Positions 25,599 through 34,300 of a stretch of DNA of 44,710 bases are shown one piece after another. Position numbers and translations under genes: made by a program. Source of the stretch: an uncultured Candidatus Saccharibacteria bacterium. GTDB taxonomy: Bacteria; Patescibacteria; Saccharimonadia; Saccharimonadales; CAMLKC01. Positions within the stretch are counted from its first letter, which is position 1. Every line of letters starts with the position of its first letter. The stretch is from positions 1 to 44,710 of the forward strand of contig CAMLDM010000003.1 of assembly GCA_946479025.1 (NCBI GenBank). The letters are read 5' to 3'. Under the pieces are notes generated by a model that saw only the letters and a list, made by a program, of their open reading frames with translations, made no database searches and had not been told where the DNA came from.

Positions 25599-25841
25599 AT
25601 GGGTTGGATCGGATGGATTGTACTTGGTGGGCTAGCCGGGTGGATCGCGAACATGATCATGAAAGAAGAGGGCGGGCTGTTTAAGAATATCGTTCTTGGA
25701 ATCATTGGAGGTATTGTTGGCGGTGGTATCGTCCAGTTGCTCGGCGGTAGCGGCGTAAACGGCTTCAACGTATATAGCTTTATCGTCGCAGTGCTTGGCG
25801 CTGTCCTGCTTATCTGGATCGTTCGCATGATTAAAAGGTAA
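25599..25841 (+). CDS. GlsB/YeaQ/YmgE-family (transglycosylase-associated) small membrane protein
   Basis: 80 residues. MGWIGWIVLGGLAGWIANMIM is the typical start of this family, followed by two more Gly-rich hydrophobic segments (NIVLGIIGGIVGGGIV and FIVAVLGAVLLIWIV) and a basic end. It is probably an inner-membrane protein with three helices, linked in other bacteria to envelope or general stress. I start at 25599 by family match and the AAGGGGG site 6 nt upstream; an in-frame ATG at 25581 adds six residues. Confidence 0.88.
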   Translation: MGWIGWIVLGGLAGWIANMIMKEEGGLFKNIVLGIIGGIVGGGIVQLLGGSGVNGFNVYSFIVAVLGAVLLIWIVRMIKR

Positions 25842-25845
25842 ATGC

Positions 25846-25891
25846 TATAGTAAAAACAGAAACTTACATAAAATCAACATATCATGGAGGG
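25846..25891 (+). promoter_or_regulatory. Promoter and RBS of the 83-residue membrane protein gene
   Basis: Extended -10 TGCTATAGT (box 25846-25851) lies just after the previous stop, and a GGAGGG site (25886-25891) lies 10 nt before the ATG. Confidence 0.5.
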
Positions 25892-25901
25892 TTTTTAGAT
25901 A

Positions 25902-26153
25902 ATGGACTGGGCGCAAATTCTGGTAATTATTCTGTCGGTGTTCCTGGCTGTATTCTTGGGGCTTGCCATAATACTCACGGCAATGCTTATCAAGGTGACG
26001 AAGCAGATTAAAACCGTCACTGGGTCGGCTCAGCACACGGCGGAGATGATCGAGCGTGCCATGGCGGGCGTTACGAAAGTTACTTCGCCGATGCTGATGA
26101 TCAAGATGGTAACAAAGTTTATGAAAAAAGCTAGAAACAGCAAGGAGGGCTGA
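25902..26153 (+). CDS. Small single-helix membrane protein
   Basis: 83 residues. A strong N-terminal helix (residues 5-30, ILVIILSVFLAVFLGLAIIL) is followed by an amphipathic helical tail (VTKQIKTVTGSAQHTAEMIE) and a basic C-terminus. This layout recalls the DUF948/YtxG type of proteins that sit beside YtxH, but the match is too weak to name. It lies 1 nt before the YtxH-like gene and is probably co-translated with it. Confidence 0.78.
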   Translation: MDWAQILVIILSVFLAVFLGLAIILTAMLIKVTKQIKTVTGSAQHTAEMIERAMAGVTKVTSPMLMIKMVTKFMKKARNSKEG

Positions 26154-26154
26154 A

Positions 26155-26442
26155 GTGTCAAAGGGTAAATTTGCATTAGGTGCGGTAATTGGAGCGGCGG
26201 CAGGAATCGTGGCGGGGATTCTGACGGCCCCGAAGTCGGGAAAAGAAACGCGTACCGACATTAAAGAAAAGGCCGCCGAACTAAAGAATGACGCAGCCCA
26301 GCGCACGCAAAATATGAAGCATCGTGCGTCTGAAACGGCAACTGAGCTGAAAGAAAAGGCCGAGGAATATAAAGAGCGCGGCGAACGTGCGGCTAGCGGT
26401 GCTATAGATGGCGCGAAAAAGGGATTTTACGACAAGAAGTAA
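26155..26442 (+). CDS. YtxH-like protein
   Basis: 95 residues from a GTG start. The N-terminal hydrophobic Gly/Ala-rich segment (FALGAVIGAAAGIVAGILTAPKSG) is the YtxH hallmark. The rest is a charged Lys/Glu/Ala helix with heptad-like spacing that should lie along the membrane or form a coiled coil. The family is tied to general stress in Firmicutes; the function is not known. An AAGGAGG site lies about 9 nt upstream, inside the end of the previous gene. Confidence 0.85.
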   Translation: MSKGKFALGAVIGAAAGIVAGILTAPKSGKETRTDIKEKAAELKNDAAQRTQNMKHRASETATELKEKAEEYKERGERAASGAIDGAKKGFYDKK

Positions 26443-26443
26443 C

Positions 26444-26731
26444 ATGCTGCGCAGACTCATCAACAAAGCTGTTAGGAAAATTAAACGCGACAACGAGCGC
26501 GGCGCTCGCGAGAATCTTCTGGAAGAGCTATTCCACGACTTCAATCGCAATCGTTTCCAGGTGTACAAAATGAATTTCGTACGCGGTATTTTCTTTGGGC
26601 TTGGAAGCGTGCTTGGCGGTACGGTCATTATTGCGGTGCTAGCCTGGGTTTTGCACTTTTTCGTGCAGCTACCTGTAATTGGCCAGCCGATTGAAGACGC
26701 ACAGCAGTCGATTCAAAAAAACAAAAAATAA
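26444..26731 (+). CDS. DUF5665-like small membrane protein
   Basis: 95 residues. A basic, helical N-terminal half (KAVRKIKRDNERGARENLLE) leads to NFVRGIFFGLGSVLGGTVII and a hydrophobic segment, which closely resembles DUF5665 proteins common in CPR. The start ATG 26444 follows the previous stop by one base; an earlier in-frame ATG (26408) lies inside the YtxH-like gene and is less likely. This is the last gene of the four-gene small membrane set. Confidence 0.78.
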   Translation: MLRRLINKAVRKIKRDNERGARENLLEELFHDFNRNRFQVYKMNFVRGIFFGLGSVLGGTVIIAVLAWVLHFFVQLPVIGQPIEDAQQSIQKNKK

Positions 26732-26782
26732 GCCATATGGGCGTTGTAAACAAAACGGCTCTTCTGCGTCGCATAAACTTGT

Positions 26783-26794
26783 TATACTAGGAAG
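26783..26794 (+). promoter_or_regulatory. dnaE -10 box and RBS
   Basis: Extended -10 TGTTATACT (box 26783-26788) is followed by AGGAAG (26789-26794), 4 nt before the ATG. If both are used, the leader is only a few nucleotides; otherwise AGGAAG serves read-through mRNA. Confidence 0.45.
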
Positions 26795-26798
26795 AGCT

Positions 26799-29700
26799 AT
26801 GGGGGTAGAAACGAAAGAAAAGCTGGAAACGGCTACAGAGTTGAAGGTGTCTGATTATGTACACCTTCATAATCATACGCACCACAGCCTCCTTGATGGC
26901 CTGACGAAGCCGAATGAGCTCGTCGAGCTTGTAAAAGAAATGGGCATGGAGGCCGTTGCAATCACCGATCACGGTACGATGTCGGGAGTGGTTGAGTTTT
27001 ACAAGGCCGCGAATGATACTGGCGTGAAGCCGATTATCGGCATGGAGGCGTACGTTGCCGCCCGTTCGCGACATGACCGCGATCCGGCGAAAGATAAGGC
27101 GCGCTACCACCTTATTCTGCTTGCAATGAACAACACTGGGTACAAGAATCTCATGCAGCTTTCTTCGAAGGCCAACCTTGAGGGGATGTATTACAAACCA
27201 AGGATCGACCACGAGCTTTTGGAGCAGTACAACGAAGGGATTATCGCGCTCTCGGCCTGTGCGAGTGGCGAAGTCGGTGAGAATTTGCGCAACGACAACT
27301 ACGAAGAAGCTAAAAGGATCGCTGCCTGGTACAAATCAGTTTTTGGTGACCGTTATTACCTTGAGCTCCAAGACCACGGACACCCGGATTGTCCTGCCAA
27401 GTGGGAGGTGCAAGTCGGCATCAACAAGCATCTTGAGCGGCTTTCAGAGGAGCTTGATATTCCGTGCGTCGTAACAAGTGACGGACATTATTTGTCGCAC
27501 GACGATCAGGCGTCGCACGAGATTTTGCTGTGCGTGGGAACGGGCGCGTTTCTCTCAGACGAAAAGCGTATGAGCTTGAAGGACTTTGAACTGCACGTGA
27601 CGGATCCGGCCGAAGTTATCAAGCGTTGGAGTAAAACCAACCCGGAGGCCGTCGCCAATACCCGGCGGATTGCCGACCGCTGCGACGTAAAGCTTGACCT
27701 TGGCGGCATCTTGATTCCGAAGTTCCCGGTTCCTGGCGGCGAGAGCGAAAAAAGCTATCTTGATAAGCTTGTGTACCGTGGCGTGGCGCAGCGTTATCTT
27801 GGAAAAACGCAGGATGAGGCAAAGAATATGTCGAACGCGGAAATCGATGCGCTGCTCTCGGATGATGTGCGCGAGCGTCTCGATATGGAGCTCGCCGTGC
27901 TTGATAACATGGGGTATAACGGCTACTTTTTGATCGTGCAGGATTTTATCAACTGGGGGAAAGAGCGTGGTATTATTTTTGGACCGGGGCGAGGCTCGGC
28001 GGCAGGGTCGATTATTTCGTATGCACTGAACGTGACCGACCTAGACCCTTTGAAGTATGGCCTGCTCTTCGAGCGGTTTCTTAACCCCGACCGTATTAGT
28101 ATGCCGGATATTGATGTCGACATTCAGGATACTCGCCGCGATGAAGTGATTCAGTATTGTTCGGATAAATATGGTGCCGATCACGTGTCTAATATCGTGA
28201 CGTTCGGTAAGATGGCGGCACGCGCCGCGGTGCGCGACGTGGCCCGCGTGCTTCAGGTGCCGTACGCTGAGGCCGACCGGCTTTCCAAGATGATTCCGCC
28301 GCCGGCACAGGGACGGCATATTCCACTGAAGGTGAGCATTAAAGAAGATGTCGATCTCAAAAAAGAATACGAGACCAACCCGACAGCCAAGCAGGTGTTC
28401 GACTACGCGGTTCGTCTGGAGGGGACGATTCGTTCGCATGGCGTTCATGCCTGTGGCGTGGTGATCGCGCCGGACGATCTCGTGAAGTATTTGCCGCTTG
28501 AAATGGCGCAAAAAGGTGTTGTTTCAACTCAATTCCCGATGGGTGAGGTGGAAGAACTCGGCCTTCTTAAGATGGATTTTCTTGGTCTTTCCAACCTCAC
28601 GATTATCAACAATGCGCTGCGTATCATCAAAAAAGTGTACAAAGACGAAATTGATCTTACTAAGATTCCGCTCGACGACGCGCCAACGTACGAGCTGTTT
28701 CAGCGTGGCGACACGACCGGCGTATTCCAGCTCGAGTCTGCCGGCATGAAGCGCTATCTGCGCGACCTCAAGCCGACGGCATTTGAGGATATTATCGCCA
28801 TGGTGGCGCTGTACCGCCCGGGACCGATGCAGTTCATTGATAGTTTCATTAAACGAAAACACGGTCAGGAGGAGATTACCTACCTCGACAAAGGTATGGA
28901 AAACTCGCTAAAAAACACCTACGGGATCTTGGTATACCAGGAGCAGTTCATGCAGATTTCCAAAGAGTGGTGCGGCTTCACCGGCGGCCAGGCCGACACG
29001 CTGCGAAAAGCTGTCGGTAAGAAAAAGATTGACCTCATGCGCAAGATGAAGGTAGAGTTCGTGGAAGGTGCGATAAAACACGGCGGCGCGAAAAAAGAGG
29101 TAGCCGAGAAGTTCTGGGCGCAACTGGAAGAGTTTGCCAACTACTGTTTCAACAAGTCGCACGCCGCTTGTTACGGGCTTATCGCCTACTGGACGGCATA
29201 TTTGAAAGCGCATTATCCGGACGCCTTTATGGCGGCACTCATGACGAGCGACCAGGATGACATTGACCGTCTGGCGATCGAAATTACCGAATGCAAGCAC
29301 ATGGGCATCAAGGTACTGGCACCGAACGTTAATGAGTCGTTCGTTGAGTTTGCTATCGTCCCGAATGCGAACGAGATCCGCTTCGGTATGGCTGCGGTTA
29401 AGGGTGTCGGCGTGGGTGCCGTGGAGGAGATTTTGCGAGCCCGTGAAGACGGCAAATTTACAAGCGTTGAAGATTTTGCCAAGCGGGTGAGCAATAAGAA
29501 ATTCAACAAAAAAGCCTGGGAATCATTGATAAAATCCGGCGGATTCGACGAATTCGGGGACCGCTCTGACCTGCTTTTCAATCTGGAAACTATTCAGGCA
29601 TACGCTAGCAAAGTCCAAAAAGAAGCACTGAGCGGCCAGACCGACCTCTTTGGCAACATGACGGACGTGGCCGGCATGCAGCCGACGATTACATTGCAGA

Positions 29701-30527
29701 CTGCACCCACTAAATATACAGACAAGGAAAAGCTCACATGGGAGCGCGAGCTATTAGGCCTCTACATTAGCGCGCATCCGCTCGATAATTACGACGCCTA
29801 TTTTGAGGAGCAGACCATTCCGCTGGCACATATGAAGCCAGAAATTGATGGAAAAAAGGCGACGGTCGGTGGAATCGTAAGCACGGTGCGGACTATCGTT
29901 ACCAAGTCTGGCACGAAAATGGCCTTCGTCGGCCTTGAGGATAAGACTGGCGAGGGTGAAGTGATTGTCTTCCCGAACCTTTATGAGCAGACCGGGGCGA
30001 AATTGGTGCAGGACGCCGTGGTGCGCGTAAGCGGGAAAATCAGCGCGCGCGACCGTGATGGTAATTTGGGTGACGAAGCGAAGATGATCGCGGATGAGAT
30101 AGTTGAAGTGACCGACGACGAGCTGCGAAACTACGAATCGACGGGCCGTAAAATGGAAACGCCGAAGATGAGCAGTAAAGTAAAAGCTATGCGCGTAGCC
30201 GAATTCAAGGCTAAGAAAACGGGCGGCAGCGTCAGCGCGCCGGCTTCCACGATGCCTGCGGAAAAAAAGGCGGAGCCGCCACGACCGGTCCTTGATATTC
30301 CTCCGGTGAAAAAACTGTTCGTTCACATCAAGAATCCCGACGACCATGATGCGCTTGTGCAACTTAAGCGCATTTGCGGTGAATTTGTGGGCAATACCGA
30401 TATCGTGCTGGTGCTTGGTGCCGACAAAAAATCAGCTATTAAGCTGCCGTTTCGAGTGGACGGTAGCGACGATTTGATGGGATCACTGGTGAAGCAGTTC
30501 AGCGAAGACTGTGTCGTCTTAAAATAG
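26799..30527 (+). CDS. dnaE: DNA polymerase III subunit alpha
   Basis: 1242 residues. The PHP domain begins with HLHNHTHHSLLDG at about residue 21. The polymerase core follows with GPGRGSAAGS, the catalytic MPDIDVDIQD (about 435), IRSHGVHACGVVI and LYRPGPMQFI. Then come the helical finger region, helix-hairpin-helix and an OB domain (about 1020-1065). A Pro/Ala-rich linker precedes a C-terminal domain. The PHP histidines are mostly kept, so it may carry intrinsic proofreading. It is the DnaE1 type, without an inserted exonuclease domain as in PolC. I place the start at ATG 26799; upstream in-frame codons overlap the previous gene and have no homology. Confidence 0.97.
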   Translation: MGVETKEKLETATELKVSDYVHLHNHTHHSLLDGLTKPNELVELVKEMGMEAVAITDHGTMSGVVEFYKAANDTGVKPIIGMEAYVAARSRHDRDPAKDKARYHLILLAMNNTGYKNLMQLSSKANLEGMYYKPRIDHELLEQYNEGIIALSACASGEVGENLRNDNYEEAKRIAAWYKSVFGDRYYLELQDHGHPDCPAKWEVQVGINKHLERLSEELDIPCVVTSDGHYLSHDDQASHEILLCVGTGAFLSDEKRMSLKDFELHVTDPAEVIKRWSKTNPEAVANTRRIADRCDVKLDLGGILIPKFPVPGGESEKSYLDKLVYRGVAQRYLGKTQDEAKNMSNAEIDALLSDDVRERLDMELAVLDNMGYNGYFLIVQDFINWGKERGIIFGPGRGSAAGSIISYALNVTDLDPLKYGLLFERFLNPDRISMPDIDVDIQDTRRDEVIQYCSDKYGADHVSNIVTFGKMAARAAVRDVARVLQVPYAEADRLSKMIPPPAQGRHIPLKVSIKEDVDLKKEYETNPTAKQVFDYAVRLEGTIRSHGVHACGVVIAPDDLVKYLPLEMAQKGVVSTQFPMGEVEELGLLKMDFLGLSNLTIINNALRIIKKVYKDEIDLTKIPLDDAPTYELFQRGDTTGVFQLESAGMKRYLRDLKPTAFEDIIAMVALYRPGPMQFIDSFIKRKHGQEEITYLDKGMENSLKNTYGILVYQEQFMQISKEWCGFTGGQADTLRKAVGKKKIDLMRKMKVEFVEGAIKHGGAKKEVAEKFWAQLEEFANYCFNKSHAACYGLIAYWTAYLKAHYPDAFMAALMTSDQDDIDRLAIEITECKHMGIKVLAPNVNESFVEFAIVPNANEIRFGMAAVKGVGVGAVEEILRAREDGKFTSVEDFAKRVSNKKFNKKAWESLIKSGGFDEFGDRSDLLFNLETIQAYASKVQKEALSGQTDLFGNMTDVAGMQPTITLQTAPTKYTDKEKLTWERELLGLYISAHPLDNYDAYFEEQTIPLAHMKPEIDGKKATVGGIVSTVRTIVTKSGTKMAFVGLEDKTGEGEVIVFPNLYEQTGAKLVQDAVVRVSGKISARDRDGNLGDEAKMIADEIVEVTDDELRNYESTGRKMETPKMSSKVKAMRVAEFKAKKTGGSVSAPASTMPAEKKAEPPRPVLDIPPVKKLFVHIKNPDDHDALVQLKRICGEFVGNTDIVLVLGADKKSAIKLPFRVDGSDDLMGSLVKQFSEDCVVLK

Positions 30528-30605
30528 TCGCTCGCCATTGACAACTTCATATAGCTTATGGTAATTTCGGTCATAGTGACTCGCTCGAAATCTTACCCAC
30601 CACAT

Positions 30606-30752
30606 ATGAAAGTAGCCGCCAAGATCGGCCTTGGCGTATGTGCTGCTCTCGTGGCAATTGCCGCCTCTTTGCAACTTACCGGCGGCTCAGTTATTGCGCT
30701 TCGTGAAGAGAGCGTAAAGAGCGATACCAGCCGCCACGCTGACGTTGTATGA
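30606..30752 (+). CDS. Possible small secreted or membrane peptide, antisense to trmH end
   Basis: 48 residues. It starts with a Lys-containing N-terminus and one hydrophobic stretch (KIGLGVCAALVAIAASLQL), then a polar tail. Its last 66 nt overlap the opposite-strand methyltransferase gene. A TTGACA box (30538-30543) with TAATTT 18 bp on gives it a possible promoter, but no ribosome site precedes the ATG. It fills most of an otherwise gene-free 159-bp gap. It could be real or chance. Confidence 0.35.
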   Translation: MKVAAKIGLGVCAALVAIAASLQLTGGSVIALREESVKSDTSRHADVV

Positions 30753-31184
30753 TTCTTTTTTGCCCGTCATAGGGATTTCAATCAGGTCGTCGCATTCATT
30801 ACGTAGATTTGCATTGATTCCCTCGACTTCCTCGCCCAAAAGTAGTGCGATTTTCTTTGGCGGCTCGTACTGTGGCAGCATAGTGGAGCGAGCATCTTGT
30901 TCTAGGCCAACGATTTTGTAACCGTCTCTTCGTAGCTGGTTAAAATCGGGAACTGCGGCGTATACGAACGGGACAATCAATTCTGCCCCTAGCGCCGTTT
31001 TATGAATCTGATCGCTTAGTTTGCGGGAGATGTGTGGAAGCCGTGTGTCGCCCGGGATGAGCGGATACGGCGTGTAACCGCTCAGGATGATTTTGGAAAC
31101 GCCGAACCCTTCACTTGTGCGGAAAATCGCCCCCACGTTGTGAGTGGAGCGAATATTGTGCGCAATGACGACTATCTCCGGCAT
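30687..31184 (-). CDS. TrmH/SpoU-family RNA methyltransferase
   Basis: 165 residues, a short member made of the SPOUT domain only. Motif 1 is NIRSTHNVGAIFRT, motif 2 LLLGEEVEGI, and motif 3 IPMTGKKESYNVSVAAGIALY; together they form the knotted SAM site. These proteins 2'-O-methylate tRNA or rRNA; which position cannot be told here. A minus-strand extended -10 TGGTATAAT (box 31194-31199) lies 9 nt before the ATG, so the mRNA is nearly leaderless. It is divergent from pilB. Confidence 0.93.
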   Translation of the reverse strand: MPEIVVIAHNIRSTHNVGAIFRTSEGFGVSKIILSGYTPYPLIPGDTRLPHISRKLSDQIHKTALGAELIVPFVYAAVPDFNQLRRDGYKIVGLEQDARSTMLPQYEPPKKIALLLGEEVEGINANLRNECDDLIEIPMTGKKESYNVSVAAGIALYALFTKRNN

Positions 31185-31193
31185 AATCTCTCG

Positions 31194-31232
31194 ATTATAC
31201 CACTATAAACTGCTCATGTTTTCTGCTATACT
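31194..31232. promoter_or_regulatory. Divergent near-leaderless promoters (trmH-like / pilB)
   Basis: Within a 56-bp gap, TGGTATAAT reads leftward (box 31194-31199, 9 nt to ATG) and TGCTATACT rightward (box 31227-31232, 8 nt to ATG). Both are extended -10 elements with no clear -35. Confidence 0.7.
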
Positions 31233-31240
31233 TACTGGCA

Positions 31241-32863
31241 ATGGACGAAGAGAAAATTCAACAGCGCCGGCGTGAGCAAGAAGAAAAATCCACGCAACAG
31301 CGTGCGGCTATCCTGGGCTTCCCATATCTCGATACGCGCGAAATGGAACAGAGTCTGCCGCTTGCGCAGGGCATGCTTGAAGTCAAGGAGATGTATCAGG
31401 GACATATCGTTCCACTTTCTCCCGGCGGGGGTACCGAGCCGTTCCGTTTTGGTATCACCAGCCAAACTCCTCAGTCGCTGATTCAAAAGATGGCCGCCAG
31501 CTATTCGGAGCATGGCGACAACACGCAGTTTTTGCTTATCAGCGATAGTGGCTACCGGGCTTTTATGCTGCGGTTCGACCCGCCTAAGAAAATCATTTAT
31601 GACGATATCGAAATTGCCAAAGAAGGTGATAGCGACACTATTGCTCAGGTGAGTAAAACGCTGAACTCTGTCGGCAGTGACCAGGTATTCAATTACCTTA
31701 TAGACCAAGCGGATAAGCTGGGTGCCAGCGATATCCACATCGAAAACGAACGAACGTACATTCGTATCCGCATGCGCGTTGATGGCGCACTTCACCCTGT
31801 GGCCGAACTGGAGCGCGACCGCTACCGCATTATCATGGGCGAACTTGCTTCACGAGCCAATATTTCCACAGCATCGAATGAGTCGCAGTCCGGCCACATG
31901 CAGCGCGAAATTACTCGTGATGGCGCCACGCATCTACTTAATCTCCGTGTGGAAACGGTGCCAACAATGTACGGTCAGGATGCCGTCCTGCGTCTCTTTA
32001 ACTTCGACGAGAGTCTTTTGAATCTTGATCTGCTTGGTATTCCAGACAAGCAGCGCAAGGAAATCGACGAAGTCATCAGCCATCCGCGCGGTATGGTGCT
32101 GATGGTCGGTCCGACCGGCTCTGGTAAGTCGACCACGCTTTATAGCATTCTGAATGCGCTCAATACGCCAGACCGCAAACTGATTACGCTGGAAGATCCT
32201 ATCGAGTACGGCCTTACTGGCATTTCGCAGATTCCGATTAATACGACCGAAGGCCAGAGTTTTGCCGACGGACTTCGCTCGGTGCTTCGCCTCGACCCGG
32301 ACGTCGTGATGATCGGTGAGATTCGCGACCAAGACACGGCCAAGACCGCCATTCAGGCTTCTATCACCGGTCACTTAGTGCTTTCAAGCTTCCACGCTAA
32401 CTCTACATCGGCGGCCTTCAGCCGCATGATCGACCTTATTGGTGTTAACCCAATTTTCAGTTCTGCTATTCGGCTGCTTATTGCGCAGCGTTTGGTGCGC
32501 CGCCTCCACGACGAAACAAAGGAAGAATACGAGCCGGACGAAGCAACGAAAAAGTATGTTCGCGACGTACTTGAGGGCATCCCGGATGACATTGAAAAAC
32601 CTGATCTGGAGAACTTCAAGCTCTGGAAGCCGGTGCCGAGCGATGAAGCGCCGTTTGGCTACAAAGGCCGAGTGGTTATTATGGAGCAGATGGTCGTAAA
32701 CGAGAGCATCCAAAAATTCCTTCGCGGCGAGGTAGCCGACATTCACACCGAAATCATTGAAAAAGAGGCCACCAAGGGTGGTATGCTGACACTTCTGCAA
32801 GTGGGCGTACTGGCTGCGCTTCGCGGTGAGACGACGCTTGAAGAAGTCAATCGCGTCATCTAA
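31241..32863 (+). CDS. Type IV pilus assembly / type II secretion ATPase (PilB/GspE family)
   Basis: 540 residues. An N-terminal region (about 1-130) of the T2SSE-N kind is followed by the N2 domain with HIENE and RIRMRVDGALHPVAEL. Walker A GPTGSGKST is at about 290, then the Asp box EDPIEYGLTGISQIPIN, Walker B LRLDPDVVMIGEIRD and the His box ITGHLVLSSFHANS. The zinc-binding tetracysteine found in many PilB/GspE proteins is missing; the matching region is rich in Glu and Asp. It would drive pilus extension. No other pilus genes are in the window. Confidence 0.93.
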   Translation: MDEEKIQQRRREQEEKSTQQRAAILGFPYLDTREMEQSLPLAQGMLEVKEMYQGHIVPLSPGGGTEPFRFGITSQTPQSLIQKMAASYSEHGDNTQFLLISDSGYRAFMLRFDPPKKIIYDDIEIAKEGDSDTIAQVSKTLNSVGSDQVFNYLIDQADKLGASDIHIENERTYIRIRMRVDGALHPVAELERDRYRIIMGELASRANISTASNESQSGHMQREITRDGATHLLNLRVETVPTMYGQDAVLRLFNFDESLLNLDLLGIPDKQRKEIDEVISHPRGMVLMVGPTGSGKSTTLYSILNALNTPDRKLITLEDPIEYGLTGISQIPINTTEGQSFADGLRSVLRLDPDVVMIGEIRDQDTAKTAIQASITGHLVLSSFHANSTSAAFSRMIDLIGVNPIFSSAIRLLIAQRLVRRLHDETKEEYEPDEATKKYVRDVLEGIPDDIEKPDLENFKLWKPVPSDEAPFGYKGRVVIMEQMVVNESIQKFLRGEVADIHTEIIEKEATKGGMLTLLQVGVLAALRGETTLEEVNRVI

Positions 32864-32870
32864 CTTACGT

Positions 32871-32899
32871 TTGCAAAACTAGCAATAATCAGGTATAGT
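32871..32899 (+). promoter_or_regulatory. Promoter of the 217-residue gene (near-leaderless)
   Basis: TTGCAA (32871-32876), 17 bp, TATAGT (32894-32899), then only 9 nt to the ATG at 32909. The same TTGCAA -35 with 17-bp spacing recurs at 43358 and 43647. Confidence 0.72.
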
Positions 32900-32908
32900 T
32901 TAGCGATT

Positions 32909-33562
32909 ATGGCACATAAAGTTGTTGCACTTGGTTTTGGAAGCTGTGATAAGCTTGCAGCGCATGTTTCCACCGAACTCTCTGAGTATTTTGATGAAGA
33001 GGTGGAGGGGTTTTCATATCGCGGGGCAAGAGCGGACTCGAAGAAATTTCAAACTGCCGTGGATGGGGCTGAGGTGATCACTGATTCCGCTGGCTTTCTG
33101 AACATGAGGGGGTTAAAGCCGAAAGAAGTCCTGGCTGTTTCAGCACCGGTTCCGGTTTTTCTTCCGCTTTTGATCGCGAAAGCGTGCATGAGCGGCTACG
33201 AGCTAATGAAGCCCGTAGACGGCGAGACACGCGAATATAAGGACTTGAAGCGAACATGCGGAGAAAATCTCGTTGCCGAGGTGAGCAGGCATCCGGTCGC
33301 AAATATGGGCCGCCTTGGCGTTATCGCTGCTTATGACTCGATTGCAATGGCGATAGCCGCAAAGGAAGAGGAAGACATAGAAACCGCCTTTCTATACAGG
33401 CGGCAGGATAGGCTCTTTCAGCCGACTGAAGCTCAGCGTAATGCAGCTTATTCTGCAGGGATCGCCATTACTACGATTGATGGCCGGCACGAGGATTTTG
33501 CCTGCGAGCCGGCGAAGACGATGGGGGCGTACGAAAGAGAGCAAAAGCTGGTTTTAGCGTAA
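32909..33562 (+). CDS. Possible divergent alpha/beta-hydrolase-like protein
   Basis: 217 residues; not clearly recognised. VVALGFGSCDKLAAHVS at the start, DSAGFLNM where a nucleophile elbow would be, APVPVFLPLLIAK, and TTIDGRHEDFACEP near the end are laid out like a small alpha/beta hydrolase with Ser and His in place. The elbow lacks the full GxSxG pattern, so activity is doubtful. It has its own promoter and ends in a 9-nt overlap with the convergent alpha/beta hydrolase gene. The function is unknown. Confidence 0.7.
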   Translation: MAHKVVALGFGSCDKLAAHVSTELSEYFDEEVEGFSYRGARADSKKFQTAVDGAEVITDSAGFLNMRGLKPKEVLAVSAPVPVFLPLLIAKACMSGYELMKPVDGETREYKDLKRTCGENLVAEVSRHPVANMGRLGVIAAYDSIAMAIAAKEEEDIETAFLYRRQDRLFQPTEAQRNAAYSAGIAITTIDGRHEDFACEPAKTMGAYEREQKLVLA

Positions 33563-34300
33563 ATTTTGCGACTGGACGATAAGCTCAAAAACAGATGCGA
33601 GCGTTAACTCGATCATTGCGAAGTGTTTTTCTGGTTCGGGCATATGCGACGGTGAGTGGTCGGTTCCCGGAATGATAAGATAGTTTCCATGCTGGGCTGC
33701 TTCGAAATAGCTGTGAGGAATATTTTTTGGAATAGTCGAATCAAGCTCATGCTCTATGACGTACGTCCAGCCACTATAGTTTCTGATCGCTTCAAGGGAA
33801 TCGAGGCTGCTTGCGGAACTGATCGCGCTTCTAAATTTAAGCCGATGGCCATTTGCGCGGCGGGCTTCGCACTCGGCAAATGGAAGCGTAAATTCTTCGT
33901 CCTCGTATACGGCCGGCGCGCGTAAGATGACCGCGTACGGGTTATGTTGTTCAGTAAGGAGTGCTGTGAGATAGCCACCGAAACTCGTACCGGCGACGAT
34001 AATATGTTCGTAGCCCATTTTTTTCAGTGTCTCATAGGCAAAGAGCGCTTCGCCGAACTGCTGCTCGCGGGTAGTTTCCTCAAGTGGAATCGGGTGGTTG
34101 CCGTGGCCCGCGTAGTTGAGAATGGCAAGTGAAAGGCCGGTTCGCTGTGCGAGACGGACGAGCAGAGGCTCATGCTTCTCGATAGTCGAGGTCCAACCTT
34201 GTAGCCATAGCACGCAGAATTTTCGGTCGTCGTTCGGTTGCACGAGTAGCCACGGCGTCGGGTCGTTGGGAACCGGCAGATTCTCTCGAGTCAGCTTCAT
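33554..34300 (-). CDS. Alpha/beta hydrolase (esterase/lipase-like)
   Basis: 248 residues. WLQGWTSTIEKH near the N-terminus forms the oxyanion region, AGTSFGGYLTALL is a clear GxSxG nucleophile elbow, HELDSTIP holds the likely acid and GTDHSPSH the catalytic His. A cytoplasmic esterase or thioesterase of unknown substrate is likely. Its ATG overlaps the stop of the malic enzyme gene (TAATG on the minus strand), so the two form an operon and may be linked in carbon metabolism. This link is inferred. Confidence 0.88.
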   Translation of the reverse strand: MKLTRENLPVPNDPTPWLLVQPNDDRKFCVLWLQGWTSTIEKHEPLLVRLAQRTGLSLAILNYAGHGNHPIPLEETTREQQFGEALFAYETLKKMGYEHIIVAGTSFGGYLTALLTEQHNPYAVILRAPAVYEDEEFTLPFAECEARRANGHRLKFRSAISSASSLDSLEAIRNYSGWTYVIEHELDSTIPKNIPHSYFEAAQHGNYLIIPGTDHSPSHMPEPEKHFAMIELTLASVFELIVQSQNLR

